Source: an uncultured Rickettsiales bacterium
GTDB taxonomy: Bacteria; Pseudomonadota; Alphaproteobacteria; Rickettsiales; UBA1997
Reading direction: 5' to 3'
Assembly: GCA_948744995.1 (NCBI GenBank)
Contig: CAPZCD010000008.1
Span: forward strand, 1-24,144
DNA length: 24,144 bases
Under the pieces are notes generated by a model. It saw only the letters and a program-made list of their open reading frames with translations. It did no database searches and was not told where the DNA came from. Of the stretch, positions 1-11,000 are shown in pieces; the stretch's first letter is position 1, and each line of letters begins with the position of its first letter. The translations under genes and the position numbers were made by a program.

Positions 1-152
1 GCCGGTTTAAGTTCTTCAGTTATAATATAATTTTTAAGATTATATTTTTTATTATTAATAAATTCTGTAGTTAAGTGATAACCTACTATTAAAAATATTA
101 CAGATAAGAATAATATAATAGAATTAATTATTTTATTTTTGTTGTTTGTCAT
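1..152 (-). CDS. N-terminal part of a small membrane-anchored protein (runs off the window)
   Basis: An open frame starts with ATG at 152 (reverse complement) and stays open to the left edge, giving about 50 residues. A ribosome-binding site (GGAGAG) lies 8 nt upstream of the ATG and supports this start. Residues about 10-27 (NSIILFLSVIFLIVGYHL) form one hydrophobic helix after a Lys/Asn-rich N-terminus (MTNNKNK). The protein is therefore probably a single-pass inner-membrane protein with a periplasmic remainder, or one with an uncleaved signal anchor. The visible part carries no motif that I recognise, so no function is assigned. It is preceded by the 324-nt gap after glmS and is probably transcribed separately. 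Confidence 0.6.
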   Translation of the reverse strand, partial: MTNNKNKIINSIILFLSVIFLIVGYHLTTEFINNKKYNLKNYIITEELKP

Positions 153-476
153 AGGTAAAACTCTCCACAATTGATAAATATATTAGTATGGCAACTTTAA
201 AATAAGTTACCAATATTACTAAGTATAGTAGTATAATCTACTAAAGATAATATACAACATACACAAAAAGTTACTTTTATTGCTTACTTTTTAAACTAAA
301 AAGTATTGGAAAACAAGAAAATATATTTTTTAGCATAAAAATTCATTTAATAACAAGTACTGTTAAAAATTTGATAAGAGTTTTACTAAAAATATTTATT
401 CATATTTTCTACATATTCCCATATAAAAAAATTAGAAAGGAGATTAAGCCAAACCAACCCATTCCACACTAACCTC
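153..476. other. Intergenic region between glmS and the partial left-edge gene
   Basis: No gene is visible in these 324 nt on either strand. The stretch is very AT-rich. It holds a perfect 9-bp inverted repeat with a 3-nt loop (285-305) and the ribosome-binding site of the left-edge gene (about 160-165). The promoter of that gene must lie here, but no convincing -35/-10 pair stands out. The part nearest glmS (400-476) has no GC-rich terminator. Confidence 0.6.
285..305. repeat. Perfect inverted repeat (9-bp stem, 3-nt loop)
   Basis: TACTTTTTA-AAC-TAAAAAGTA. The dyad is made almost only of A and T and lies 172 nt downstream of the glmS stop codon in the direction of transcription. It could be a weak terminator (its stem is itself T-rich) or a protein-binding dyad. 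The sequence alone does not decide. Confidence 0.4.
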
Positions 477-2312
477 TTACTCAACGGTTACAGATTTAGC
501 CAAATTACGCGGCTTATCAACATCTATTTCTTTTATAATACTCGTATAGTAAGCCAACAATTGCATTGGCACTACCATTGACAGCAAAATTTCAAACTTA
601 TTATTTGTCTCCGGGGTTTGCAAAAAGGCAAACAACTGTTTTCTATTTTCAACTTTATCACCAATAACAATAACTTTACCTTTTCTAGTCAAAACCTCCT
701 CTATAGAGGAAGCATTTTTATCATACAACAAACTGCTATTATTTAGCGCAATTATAAATGTTTTGCTATCAACTAATGCTATTGGACCATGTTTTAGCTC
801 TCCACTGGCTATAGCACTGGTAGGTATATAACTAACCTCTTTTATCTTTAGTGCTCCCTCTAGGGCTAGAGGATACAATAAATTTCTACCTATATAGATT
901 ATATGTTTAGTCTTTGCCAACTTCTGAGCAACTTTTCTTATTTCATCCACACGATCTTTATGTAAAGATTCTTCTAAAACTCTAACAGAATTTACAAAAT
1001 CCTTAACAAGTTTGTGGTACTCATCAGATGTTATATTATTTTTTTGCCTAGCAAGTTCTATTGCAAACAGATAAAGCAGTGATACCTGTGCTGTAAACGC
1101 TTTTGTAGAGGCTACACCTATTTCGGTACCGGCCATAGTTTTTAAAACAATATCTGATAGATTAGCTATCGCACTATGGGTGACATTTACTATAGATAAA
1201 ATATTTTGCTGTTTTTCTCTACAGTAATTTAGAGCAGCTATAGTATCTGCTGTTTCTCCCGATTGAGAAATAAATATAGCTAGCCCACTATCATTTACTG
1301 GGCTTTTTCTATATCTAAATTCTGATGCTATATCAACATTTACAAAAATTCCTGCTATATCTTCTATAAGGTATTTGGCAACGCATCCAGCATGGTAAGA
1401 AGTACCACAAGCAACAATAGTTAGAGAATTTATTGATGACAGATTGAAATTAAATTTTGGTAGCAAAACCTCACTATTTTTTGTATCCACATATTCAGTA
1501 ATTGTTTTTCTTAACACGTCTGGCTGCTCATAGATTTCTTTTAGCATATGATGCTCGAAACTACCCTTATCGGTGTTGAAATCATCTATTTTTATATGTT
1601 CAATTTCTTTAGATATTTTTAAACCATCGGAGCTGTAAAACTCCATATTGAAACTACCAATAATACCTATTTCTCCGTCTTCAAGCGTAATTATTTTATC
1701 TGTTACTGCTGAAAAAGCTACAACCGATGAAGAAATATAATTTTCATCTTCGCCGATACCAATTACAAGAGGAGCGTTATTTTTAGTTACAAATATTTTA
1801 TAGGGATCATATTTATATATTAGTGCTACAGCATAACTTCCGGCTAGTTGTTTTACGGATTTTGCGAAGGCTTCCTTTATATCGTTACTTTTTGTCAGAT
1901 TATACGATACTAAGTTGCATATAATTTCTGAGTCCGTGTTGCTACTGAATTTATAACCTTCGTTTACTAAGAAATTTCGCAGGTCAACATAATTTTCTAT
2001 TATACCGTTATGTACTATAGCTATATCATCTTTACAGGAGATATGGGGATGTGCGTTTTCACAGCATACTTTACCATGGGTTGCCCATCTGGTATGAGCT
2101 ATGGATATATTTGACGATATATCACCATAATCCAGTAATTTTTCCTCTAAATTGCTGATTTTACCAACACTTTTTATTGTTAGGAAATTGCCATTTTTAA
2201 CAACGGTTATACCACAAGAGTCGTAACCTCTATATTCTAACTGCTTAAGCATGTCTATTGTTTTCCTAGCTATGTCATTCTTTTTGTTTATTATACCTAT
2301 AATACCGCACAT
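477..2312 (-). CDS. glmS: Glutamine--fructose-6-phosphate aminotransferase (isomerizing)
   Basis: This cytosolic enzyme makes glucosamine-6-phosphate from fructose-6-phosphate and glutamine, the first step towards UDP-GlcNAc for peptidoglycan and lipid A. The 611 residues match the family length. Residues 1 to about 220 are the class-II glutamine amidotransferase domain: nucleophile Cys2 (MCGIIGI, with Met1 removed in the mature enzyme), RGYDSCGI (28-35), HTRWATHG (73-80), HNGIIENY and NTDSE. Two SIS sugar-isomerase domains follow, with CGTSYHAG near 300, SQSGETADT, ASTKAFT and SGELKHGPIAL. The C-terminus DVDKPRNLAKSVTVE is the family signature. The start is fixed by the need for Cys2. The ribosome-binding site is weak. 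A promoter with a dyad just upstream lies at 2351-2411. The gene is complete and appears functional. Confidence 0.98.
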   Translation of the reverse strand: MCGIIGIINKKNDIARKTIDMLKQLEYRGYDSCGITVVKNGNFLTIKSVGKISNLEEKLLDYGDISSNISIAHTRWATHGKVCCENAHPHISCKDDIAIVHNGIIENYVDLRNFLVNEGYKFSSNTDSEIICNLVSYNLTKSNDIKEAFAKSVKQLAGSYAVALIYKYDPYKIFVTKNNAPLVIGIGEDENYISSSVVAFSAVTDKIITLEDGEIGIIGSFNMEFYSSDGLKISKEIEHIKIDDFNTDKGSFEHHMLKEIYEQPDVLRKTITEYVDTKNSEVLLPKFNFNLSSINSLTIVACGTSYHAGCVAKYLIEDIAGIFVNVDIASEFRYRKSPVNDSGLAIFISQSGETADTIAALNYCREKQQNILSIVNVTHSAIANLSDIVLKTMAGTEIGVASTKAFTAQVSLLYLFAIELARQKNNITSDEYHKLVKDFVNSVRVLEESLHKDRVDEIRKVAQKLAKTKHIIYIGRNLLYPLALEGALKIKEVSYIPTSAIASGELKHGPIALVDSKTFIIALNNSSLLYDKNASSIEEVLTRKGKVIVIGDKVENRKQLFAFLQTPETNNKFEILLSMVVPMQLLAYYTSIIKEIDVDKPRNLAKSVTVE

Positions 2313-2350
2313 TATCGTCTAATTATATATGTTTTGATAAACTGGTTATT

Positions 2351-2379
2351 ATTATAATCATATTTTTCTAAATAAGCAA
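2351..2379 (-). promoter_or_regulatory. Putative sigma-70 promoter of glmS
   Basis: On the minus strand TTGCTT (2374-2379) and TATAAT (2351-2356) are separated by 17 nt. Transcription would start near 2344, leaving a leader of about 32 nt before the glmS ATG at 2312. The -10 box is a perfect consensus match and the -35 box matches at 4 of 6 positions. Confidence 0.6.
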
Positions 2380-2392
2380 ATTTCAGAGGGTA

Positions 2393-2411
2393 TACAACAA
2401 CGGCTGTTGTA
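2393..2411. promoter_or_regulatory. Inverted repeat upstream of the glmS promoter (possible operator)
   Basis: The plus strand reads TACAACA-ACGGC-TGTTGTA, a perfect 7-bp dyad with a 5-nt centre. The centre lies about 58 nt upstream of the predicted glmS transcription start, just upstream of the -35 box. That is a usual place for an activator site. No T-run follows on the minus strand, so a terminator for the upstream LysR gene is less likely. Confidence 0.4.
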
Positions 2412-2505
2412 CGTGACTAAAATTTTCTAATTCCTTATCCCTTTTATTATAGAAGAAATTTGTATTTTAAAGAGCAGCTTAATCTACATATACTTCTTCA
2501 TTAAC

Positions 2506-3492
2506 CTAAATAAGAGGTGTACCAAAGTTCTTACTAATATTAAATATTACATCAATAAAATTTCTTAGATTTTCACTCAAAACTTTACCTTGTTTTTTAA
2601 CCAATCTAACCTTTATTTCCGGAAATAAATGACTAATATCTTTAGTTATAAGATCGTTTGCTGATAAGTTTGGTATTCTATTTATATTCGAATAGAATTG
2701 AATACCAAGATTCAATCTCACAAAATTCTTTATGGTTTCCCAGTCACTATTTTCGAATGCTATATTTCCAGTTATATTATGTGCCTGGCATATTTTACCA
2801 TATATGGATAAAATTTTGTCCTTATCAATCAGTAACATATTTTGTTTTTTTAGATCTCTGTAGGTAATTTTGTGATCATCCTTATTAGCAATAGTATTAT
2901 CCTTATGTACGATTATAGTTGGTTTCAGAGTAAATAGATCATTAATTTTATATTTCGCTTTACTATGTTTTCTATCTTCAGGAAATTCTCCTATAGGATA
3001 TATAGCTAAATCAACATTATCTCTATCTAAATCATTAAGTGCTTCGGTAAAACTTGAGTTTTTAAGGAAAAATTTTGTGATACTATCACCCTTATTGTCT
3101 TGCTTGTATCTGTTTATGCAATCAGGTACTATGTTTGAAACAAATGTATGATGAGCTGATAATCTTATTGTATTTTCATCACTAGGAGTATCATTCTTTG
3201 AAAAAAAGTAATCATAAATATAGTCAAATGATTGTATCTTTGGTTTTACGAGTTCATAAAGAAACTCCCCATCTTTTGTCGGTTCAAATTTACCATTTGT
3301 TGCTTTAGTAAACAACTCTGTTTTTATTTCTCTCTCTATAGATTGAATCTGTCTGGTTATGGTTGATTGTGATAGACCTAGATCCTTTGCAGTATCGCTA
3401 TAGCTACCGTTTTCATATACTTTGCAGAAACCCCTTAGAGGTACTATTATGTTAGTTTTATACCAAAGATTTTTGATTTTCTTAACATTCAT
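2506..3492 (-). CDS. LysR-family transcriptional regulator
   Basis: This 328-residue protein has the LysR layout. A winged helix-turn-helix lies at about residues 18-75, with LRGFCKVYENGSYSDTAKDL followed by GLSQSTITRQIQSIEREI; this is the classic recognition-helix region (SQSTITRQI). A linker helix follows, and about 240 residues then fit a periplasmic-binding-protein-like effector domain. The effector half has diverged and no ligand can be named. The N-terminus carries about 15 extra Lys/Asn-rich residues before the usual start. It shows no strong ribosome-binding site. LysR genes often sit divergently next to their targets, but here the gene points the same way as both neighbours (eno upstream, glmS downstream), so its regulon cannot be read from context. 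A TTGACA box lies about 50 nt upstream of the ATG. Confidence 0.88.
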   Translation of the reverse strand: MNVKKIKNLWYKTNIIVPLRGFCKVYENGSYSDTAKDLGLSQSTITRQIQSIEREIKTELFTKATNGKFEPTKDGEFLYELVKPKIQSFDYIYDYFFSKNDTPSDENTIRLSAHHTFVSNIVPDCINRYKQDNKGDSITKFFLKNSSFTEALNDLDRDNVDLAIYPIGEFPEDRKHSKAKYKINDLFTLKPTIIVHKDNTIANKDDHKITYRDLKKQNMLLIDKDKILSIYGKICQAHNITGNIAFENSDWETIKNFVRLNLGIQFYSNINRIPNLSANDLITKDISHLFPEIKVRLVKKQGKVLSENLRNFIDVIFNISKNFGTPLI

Positions 3493-3516
3493 AATAATGA
3501 TGCTTATTTTTTGTAT

Positions 3517-3544
3517 ACGTTATAATTATATATATTTATGTCAA
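3517..3544 (-). promoter_or_regulatory. Putative promoter of the LysR-family gene
   Basis: On the minus strand a perfect TTGACA (3539-3544) is followed after 16 nt by TAACGT (3517-3522). An alternative -10, TATAAC (3519-3524), would leave only 14 nt. The -35 is convincing and the -10 is not. Confidence 0.35.
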
Positions 3545-3558
3545 TATATGAAATATAA

Positions 3559-3590
3559 TGCGAGTATAACTACTTCTAGTAATACCCGCA
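3559..3590 (-). terminator. Putative terminator downstream of eno
   Basis: On the minus strand TGCGGGTAT pairs with ATACTCGCA (nine pairs, one of them G-U) around a 14-nt loop that can itself fold (TACT/AGTA). It lies about 40 nt after the enolase stop codon. The run that follows (TTATATTTC) is only moderately T-rich, so termination efficiency is uncertain. Confidence 0.5.
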
Positions 3591-3629
3591 CTAGATAATA
3601 TATCTTAAAAAGATATAATACCATTTCTA

Positions 3630-4898
3630 CTAGAATTTAAAAACTTCACCTGCATATCTGGCTATATCTTCTAGCTCTTCTTCTATTCTCATGAGCTCAT
3701 TATATTTAGCTATTCTATCAGTTCTACAGAGAGAACCGGTTTTTATTTGACCTGCATTTGTTCCAACAACAACGTGAGTTATAGTAGTATCTTCTGTTTC
3801 GCCAGATCTATGGGAAACTATTGTATTATAACCATTTCTTTGTGCTAAAGATATAGTATCTAATGTTTCCGTTAATGTACCTATTTGATTAAGTTTTATA
3901 AGTATAGCGTTCCCCATGCCTTCTTCTATACCTCGTGTCAAAAGTTTAGGATTAGTTACAAATAGGTCATCACCAACAAATTGTATCCTATCACCAAGAG
4001 CTTCGGTAGCATTTCTCCAACCTTCATAATCATCTTCCTGCATAGCATCTTCAATAGAAAATATTGGATACTCAGCTACAAGATTTTCATAGTATTTTAT
4101 TAGTTGATCAGAATTTAGTGAGTGTTTTTCAATAAGGTATTTGCCATTGTCGTAGAACTCATTTGAAGCACAATCTAGAGCAAATTTGAAGTCGTCGCCG
4201 AGACTATAACCAGCCATTTGTACCGCTTCACACATGAAATCTAAAGCTTCTGTTGAGGATTTTAATGCTGGTGCAAAACCACCTTCATCTCCGACACTAA
4301 CCGTATAACCACTAGATTTTAGTATTTTCTTAAGGTTATGAAACACTTCGGAACCCATTCTTACTGCCTCGGCAATACTATGAGCTCCAATAGGTGCAAT
4401 CATAAATTCCTGAATATCTATACCACTATCGGCATGAGCACCACCATTTATGACATTCATCATAGGTACTGGGAGAATGTAACCATTAACACCACCTATA
4501 TATCTATATAATGGTAGATTTTGATAATCGGCTGCTGCACGAGCAGTAGCTAAAGAAACAGCTAAAATAGCATTAGCACCAAGATTTGTTTTGTTTTCAG
4601 TTCCATCTAGGTCTATCATAATCGCGTCTATTAGTCTCTGGTCTAAGGCATCATTTCCAATTAGATTTTCAGATATAATTGTGTTAACGTTTTCAACTGC
4701 TTTTAACACACCTTTTCCCATGTATCTATTCTTGTCACCATCTCTTAACTCGCAAGCTTCGTGGCTGCCGGTGGATGCTCCAGAAGGTACTATGGCTCTA
4801 CCAAATGAACCATCTTCTAAATATACTTCAGCCTCTACGGTTGGATTGCCTCTGGAATCTAAAACTTCTCTTGCTTTAATATCTGTAATTTCTGACAT
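3630..4898 (-). CDS. eno: Enolase (phosphopyruvate hydratase)
   Basis: Cytosolic glycolytic enzyme that interconverts 2-phosphoglycerate and phosphoenolpyruvate. The 422 residues match the bacterial family. The start MSEITDIKAREVLDSRGNPT and GASTGSHEACELRDGD are N-terminal signatures. GDEGGFAP holds the catalytic Glu. Mg-binding acids lie in FALDCASNEF, SIEDAMQEDD (about 283) and GDDLFVTN (about 309). The catalytic Lys is in IKLNQIGT (about 336), followed by SHRSGETED and IKTGSLCRTDR. The GSHEA form resembles alphaproteobacterial enolases more than the usual GEREA. The gene stands alone between two terminators (3559-3590 and 4960-4985) and so is probably monocistronic. Weak promoter boxes can be drawn within 4899-4960, such as TTGAAA-N16-TATTTT. 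Enolase is absent from classical Rickettsia, so this organism has kept glycolysis. Confidence 0.98.
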   Translation of the reverse strand: MSEITDIKAREVLDSRGNPTVEAEVYLEDGSFGRAIVPSGASTGSHEACELRDGDKNRYMGKGVLKAVENVNTIISENLIGNDALDQRLIDAIMIDLDGTENKTNLGANAILAVSLATARAAADYQNLPLYRYIGGVNGYILPVPMMNVINGGAHADSGIDIQEFMIAPIGAHSIAEAVRMGSEVFHNLKKILKSSGYTVSVGDEGGFAPALKSSTEALDFMCEAVQMAGYSLGDDFKFALDCASNEFYDNGKYLIEKHSLNSDQLIKYYENLVAEYPIFSIEDAMQEDDYEGWRNATEALGDRIQFVGDDLFVTNPKLLTRGIEEGMGNAILIKLNQIGTLTETLDTISLAQRNGYNTIVSHRSGETEDTTITHVVVGTNAGQIKTGSLCRTDRIAKYNELMRIEEELEDIARYAGEVFKF

Positions 4899-4959
4899 AA
4901 TAAACTTATAATAATATTATTAACTGCTGTTAAAATAGTAATTTAAATGTTAATTTCAA

Positions 4960-4985
4960 TAAAAAAGCCGGCATAAATACCGGCT
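4960..4985 (-). terminator. Rho-independent terminator of the autotransporter gene
   Basis: On the minus strand AGCCGG and CCGGCT form a perfect 6-bp GC-rich stem around an 8-nt loop, followed directly by a run of six T. It begins 30 nt after the autotransporter stop codon. This is the best terminator in the window. Confidence 0.9.
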
Positions 4986-5014
4986 ATATACATAAATATT
5001 AACAAAAGTATAAC

Positions 5015-8000
5015 TTACTTAATCTTATACCTGTACTCAAATGAAAATTTATTATTGAGTAAATTTGTAGTTTTGGTTCCGTTATAGGATAACGAGAGTT
5101 TGGAACTACTATTTATATTATAGGAAATATTAACACTATAACTAAATGACAATCTATCTGCGTCTTTTACATCATCAACGTGATATTTTAATCCAGCTGG
5201 AGTTTCTACATCAAAACCATTACTTCCAGTTGATAGAATATCGCATGATATGCCAAGTTTTAAACTAATAGCTATAATATCGCTTAAATTTCCCATAGGA
5301 ATATCATATCTAACATTAGTTTTTAACGATAGGTAGATATTATCTTTTGAACTAATATTTTGACCTAAATTATCCTGATAACTATCTTGACTTCCAGAAA
5401 TAAAGCCAATACCAATTTCTGGTGTAATGCCAATATTATTAAATTTATAGCCACCTAAAACATCCACTGCGATTATGCCGGCAGATTTATTTGATTTATT
5501 ATTCGCAAGATTAATGACATACATCATCCCATTTTCTGGATTAATACTGTCTTCCTTAAAGGATGTATCTTCTTTTTCTGAAGACTTAACATAGCTTACT
5601 ATACCATATATAAACAATTTGTCTCCATTAACTGATTCTAAAATACCATATTTAGAATATAAAGACATTATTAGAGAATTAATTCTAGATTCTCTATATG
5701 AGCCTTCCAAACTATTTATATCAAGCATAAAAGAAGCTCCTAATATCATTTTGTTTTCCAGCAAACCAAAATCGCTACCAATTAACAACCCAAAGTTTCT
5801 TATATTTCTATCGCCATCAGATGCTTCTAGTTTACCAAAGCCATAGTTAAATTTAGCGAATACACCAATATAATTATCTGATCTTTTAGCTATGCCGTTT
5901 CCACCATTAGCACTTGCAAACAACATCATTCCGGAATCTGCAGAATTAACAGAAGCTACATTCTCAAATATTCTATCACTCAAAACATCGGTTACAGTCT
6001 TAAGAGAAGACAAACCTATCGTTCCAGTCATTCCGGAATTGTTTTCATTTGCATCCGGCATTTGAACGTTATTTATAATGCTAGTAATTTTTGTCTTGTC
6101 TTGTCTTTTTTTAAATATGTTTTTAGCTAGTTCATAAATCTTTAAAGAATAATTATCAAAATTACTATTGCCAGAAACTATATGAAAACCACCATTGCTT
6201 GTAGCAAGACGACTAATCTCGGTCGAGGAGGCTAAAATTTCAGCCTCTAGAGCATTTAAACCACCATTTTCTATAAGACTATTTAATAGATCTTCTCCGG
6301 TACGAAAACCTAGGGTAACAACGAAACCATGGATATTATCAAAATATTCAACTTCACGGGTTTCAAAAGTTTTGTCACTATCATAATCTAAAAGATCTTT
6401 AAAATTTTTATTTTTATCATAAACAAATTCAAAATTATCAGGAGAAGCTAAAGTAAACTTGCCTTCTAAAAAATCTCCTTCTATATCCAATTTAACTTTA
6501 TCTGTTAGGATTATTTTACCTTTATCAACAGAAGTTCCTATTTTGCCAGCACCGCTAGACAAAGTTTTGTAATCACCGGCCCATTTGAATAAATCAACAT
6601 TTTTATTCTTATTATTAAGACGAACAATCATCATACCACCTTTCATTTCAAATTTATGGAGTATATACTGACTTCCTGGAGCGCCGGTGTCAAATTCTCG
6701 CACATTATCGCCTATGGTAAGTTTGGATTTACCAACTTCATCGCCTGCTGTTATATTTTTATATTCAGATACATTCCTAAAATTATCTGTTTCTAAGCTA
6801 GCATAGCCACTCATTTTAACGGTAGCACCTTTATTACCAGCTATACCTTCTATTATTGTTTCTCCAAATTCAAAGACTTTTTTATCGGTACCATCACCAT
6901 AATCTTGTTTTTTAGCAACAACTGCAATTGATGGCAAATTATTAGGCATAGTTAAATCTAAAATACCACCATCTGCTATTGTTATTTTTAAGTCACCTCC
7001 AATACCATTAGTCTCCTTAATATTTCCATTATTATCAGTCCCTATATATCTTGGATTTGTAAATATTATTCCTGCTTTTGTATTAAAAACATAAGTAGGA
7101 TTTAGTTTGAAATTACCAACATCCATAGTAAATGCGTCAGCATTATACTGAACCTCATTAGCATTATCTTCTTCATTACCAAATTTTATTATTGCCTTTC
7201 CATAATTTCCAGAATAATAATAATTTAAGTTCATGTAATTATTCTCGCCATAGCCATACATTTTGAAACTTTTACCAATACCATCATATAAACCATCTGT
7301 ATCGGTATTATCAAAAATAATATTATTAACAGCAATTATATCTTCACTATTCTTATCATTTTGTTTGAATATAGTGCTATTTGGAATATCGATTACCTGA
7401 ATATTTAAACTACCAACCTTTACCTGAATATTACCACCATTGTCTCCAGCAACAAAAACAGCTCCTATATTATCAGATAACAGATTTGATTTTAAGTTAC
7501 TTATTAAAAGTTTGCTATCCTCTTTTCCATTAATCTTAATACTCTCACTAATTTTAAAGAAATATTGACTACCTGTTTTTAAAGCTATATCGATTATACT
7601 AATATTCTTGGTTACAGCTCCTCCACCAACAATCAAAGTTCTACTATCGATAAAATCAATTAAATTTGAGCTACTAGTTTTAACCTCATTATTTCCACTT
7701 ATATTTATACTTTCAGATACAAAACTAACTTCACCACGATTAGCAAATAATGCTTTTTCCCAAGTATTTTTATCCAATGCAAAATCTATACTTTCTTTAG
7801 ATTTAAAACTAATATCACCATTAGCCATCATTAGATTAGCATCGTATTTTTGTTTAGTTTCATTTCCTGATATAGCTATAGTTTCCGTATTATCATCACC
7901 AATTTCTATATTTCCATCATCTGCATTAAATAGACCATAGCTGGAACCACTAAAATCGCTTGTAATACTCTTATCAATTATTATTTTTTTACCTAAAAAC

Positions 8001-11000
8001 TTTATTCCTTTACTTGCTGTAATAAGATAATTTTCCATATTTATATCTTTTTTGGCAAAATTTCCAAATATGGTTTCAAAAGAAAGACTATTACCTATGA
8101 CTACGGTTTTTTCGGTATTTATTCCTTTTTGAACAAAATTTCCCCATATATCTGTATATCTATCAACCCCACCAGCTATTATTATATCTTGTTTAGGGCC
8201 AACAACAAAAGATTGCAGAAATTCATTATTTGATATAGTTAAATCTTCTGTGGAAATTATTTTAATACCAGAACCATCACTATCAATATTTTCATCAATA
8301 ACAATTGCGCCAATTTTAGAATTTTCTAAAGTAAACTCTTTAGCTTTTATGTCTACCTTATGTGCTCCATTCCCTGTCATTAATACCAATGCTGTATTTA
8401 TAAATTTTTCGTCAATAACATTCAACTTATTTATATACAAATTGGAGCTACTATTATCTATCATTACTATTTTGTTGTCTCCTGTAGTTTCAACTAAAGC
8501 TATATTATTAGCATTGAAGAGATATCGCCCATATGGTAACGTTACAGTAGTATGATCAGTATTTTTAACTAATGAACCGGTAAGAGCAGCTAAATTATCT
8601 CTGACATTATCAAGTAAACCGGAAAGATTCAAATTATTAATAACCCTATTATTACTACTAAAGTCGAAACCACCGAATGTAAACTTATTATATTCTTCAG
8701 ATCCAGTCTTTACCATTTGTGGAACTAATTTATTAATTAAATCTTCATTTATACCACTAATAGTTAAATTAACACTTCCTGATGAATTAACCAAGAACTT
8801 ACCATTGACTAAATCAAAATTCTTTACATCGGTAATATTCGTAAAATCAACAGTAAGATCTATATCGCCTCTATTCTCAGTTTTAATAACATCATCCTCA
8901 AACTTATACTTTTTATCCATTAATTTTAAATATACTTCAACATCATTATTATTTGTAACCAATGGGCCAGAAAGAGTGATGTTATTGCCTTTTACATCTT
9001 TAAATAAGTTATCGTTAAGTTTTAAATTTTTTACAACACCGGTGCTGCTGAAATTAAAACCATAGAATTTAAGATCACCACCAGCCATTACCATTCTTGA
9101 AACTAAAAACTCATCCACAAAATCCTTATTTACAATACCAAGGTTTATGGTAGCATTTCCTGCTGAATTAACCAAAAATTTACCTTCTTTTAAAGTAAAT
9201 GCACTTGCATTGATGATTTCCTTGAGATTAACGGTAAAGTCTATATCGCCTTCGGTTTCAGTTTTAATTATATCATCATTGAATGTATACATTTTTTCCG
9301 GTAATGTTCCCAAGTTTACCTTCTTGATACTATTATTAACATTTTTTACTAACGAACCGCTAATTGTAATGGAACCATCAATATTATCAAATATTCCCGA
9401 AATATCTAAATTATTAATAGTACCTTTGCCGGTAAAATCAAAACCGTTGAATGTAAAATCACCAGTAGCTTTTGCCATATGTTTTGATAATTTTTTTACC
9501 AAAGCTTCATTCATACCAAAAACAACTAAGGTAGCATTTCCTGCTGAATTGATTAAAAAATTACCATCAGTTAAATTAAAATTAGCTACCTCTGTGATAT
9601 TTGTAAAATTAATGGTAAGGTCTATATCACCTTTACCTCTAGTTTTAATAAGATCATCCTTAAATAGATATTTTCTATTTGGTAATGTTCCTAAACTCAT
9701 ATTGATATCGCCATTATTTTCAATTAACGAACCATCAATGGTAATAGAACCTCTAATACTACTAAACAATCCTGAAATGTTTAAATTACTAATAATACCT
9801 ACATCATTAAAATGAAAACCATTAAATATAAAATCACCTTCAGCTTTTACTATTTGCCCTGATAATTTGGTTGCTAAATCCCCACTGATATTGAAGAGAG
9901 TCAATATAGCGTTCCCTGCCGAATTAACCAAAAATTTACCATCAGCTAAATTAAATTTATCTGCATTGACGTTTTTAAAATCAGCAGCAAGGGTTACATT
10001 ACCTTTACCTTCAGTTATAATAACATCATTTCTAAATGTATATTCCTTGTCTAATAACTCTCCTAAATCTACAGAGACATCTTTGTTATTTTTAACCAAC
10101 GAGTCAGTAAGAATAACGGAGCCAAGAACCTCCCTAAATAATTCCGAGAGATACAAATTATTAACAACACCCTTATCTCTAAAATCAAAACCAAAAAATA
10201 CAAAATCACCACCAACTTTTATCTTTCTTAGAGCTAATTTATTCGCTAATTCTTCAGTCACAACACCAAGATTTAATGTAGCATTTCCTACCGAATTGAT
10301 TAATTCTCCCATTAAAATAATATTATTCGCACTAACATTTGTAAGATTAACATTAAGGTATATATTACCTTTAGTCTCAGTTTTGATAATATCATCATGA
10401 AATACATATTTTTTGTTTGGTAAAACTCCTAGATTTGCGGTAACATTATCATCATTTATAATTAATGAACCGTAAATGTTAACGACACCACTTACATTAT
10501 TAAATAGCCCTGAAAGTTTTAGATCGACAGCCTTATCATTACCACTAAAATCAAGACTATAAAGTATAAGATCACCATTATCACCACTAGTTTTTACTAT
10601 TTGCTTTGCTAATTTATTTAATAAAGCTTCATCTATATGGCTAATTTTTAAAGTAGCATTTCCAGCCGAATTAACTAAGAATTTGTTATTGGCTAAACTA
10701 AATTTATCTGCACTGACATTTTTAAAATCGGCAGTAAAAGTTATATCACCATTACTTAAAGTAGTTATAATATCATTACCAAATATATAATTTTTGTTTG
10801 GTAACTCACCTAAATCCACTGCAATATCATTATAACCCCTCACTAATGAATCAACAAGTCTAATAGAACCACTCACATTATTAAATAAGTTTGAAAGATC
10901 TAGGTTACTAATGCTGCCTTTGCGTATAAAATCAAAACCATGGAACGTAAGATCACCGGTAATTTCCATTATCTGTGGAACTAATTCATTCAATAAAATT

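Noticed and set aside
2313..2505. glmS ribozyme in the glmS leader
   Set aside because: The predicted leader is only about 32 nt, and the catalytic core typical of Firmicutes glmS ribozymes is not visible.
9147..9815. 222-residue plus-strand open frame opposite the autotransporter repeats (similarly 9867-10400, 10911-11579 and 8250-8555)
   Set aside because: These lie antisense to the repeat-coding strand. Their predicted proteins repeat the same Leu/Ser/Pro-rich pattern because the template is repetitive, and none has a ribosome-binding site or a recognisable domain.
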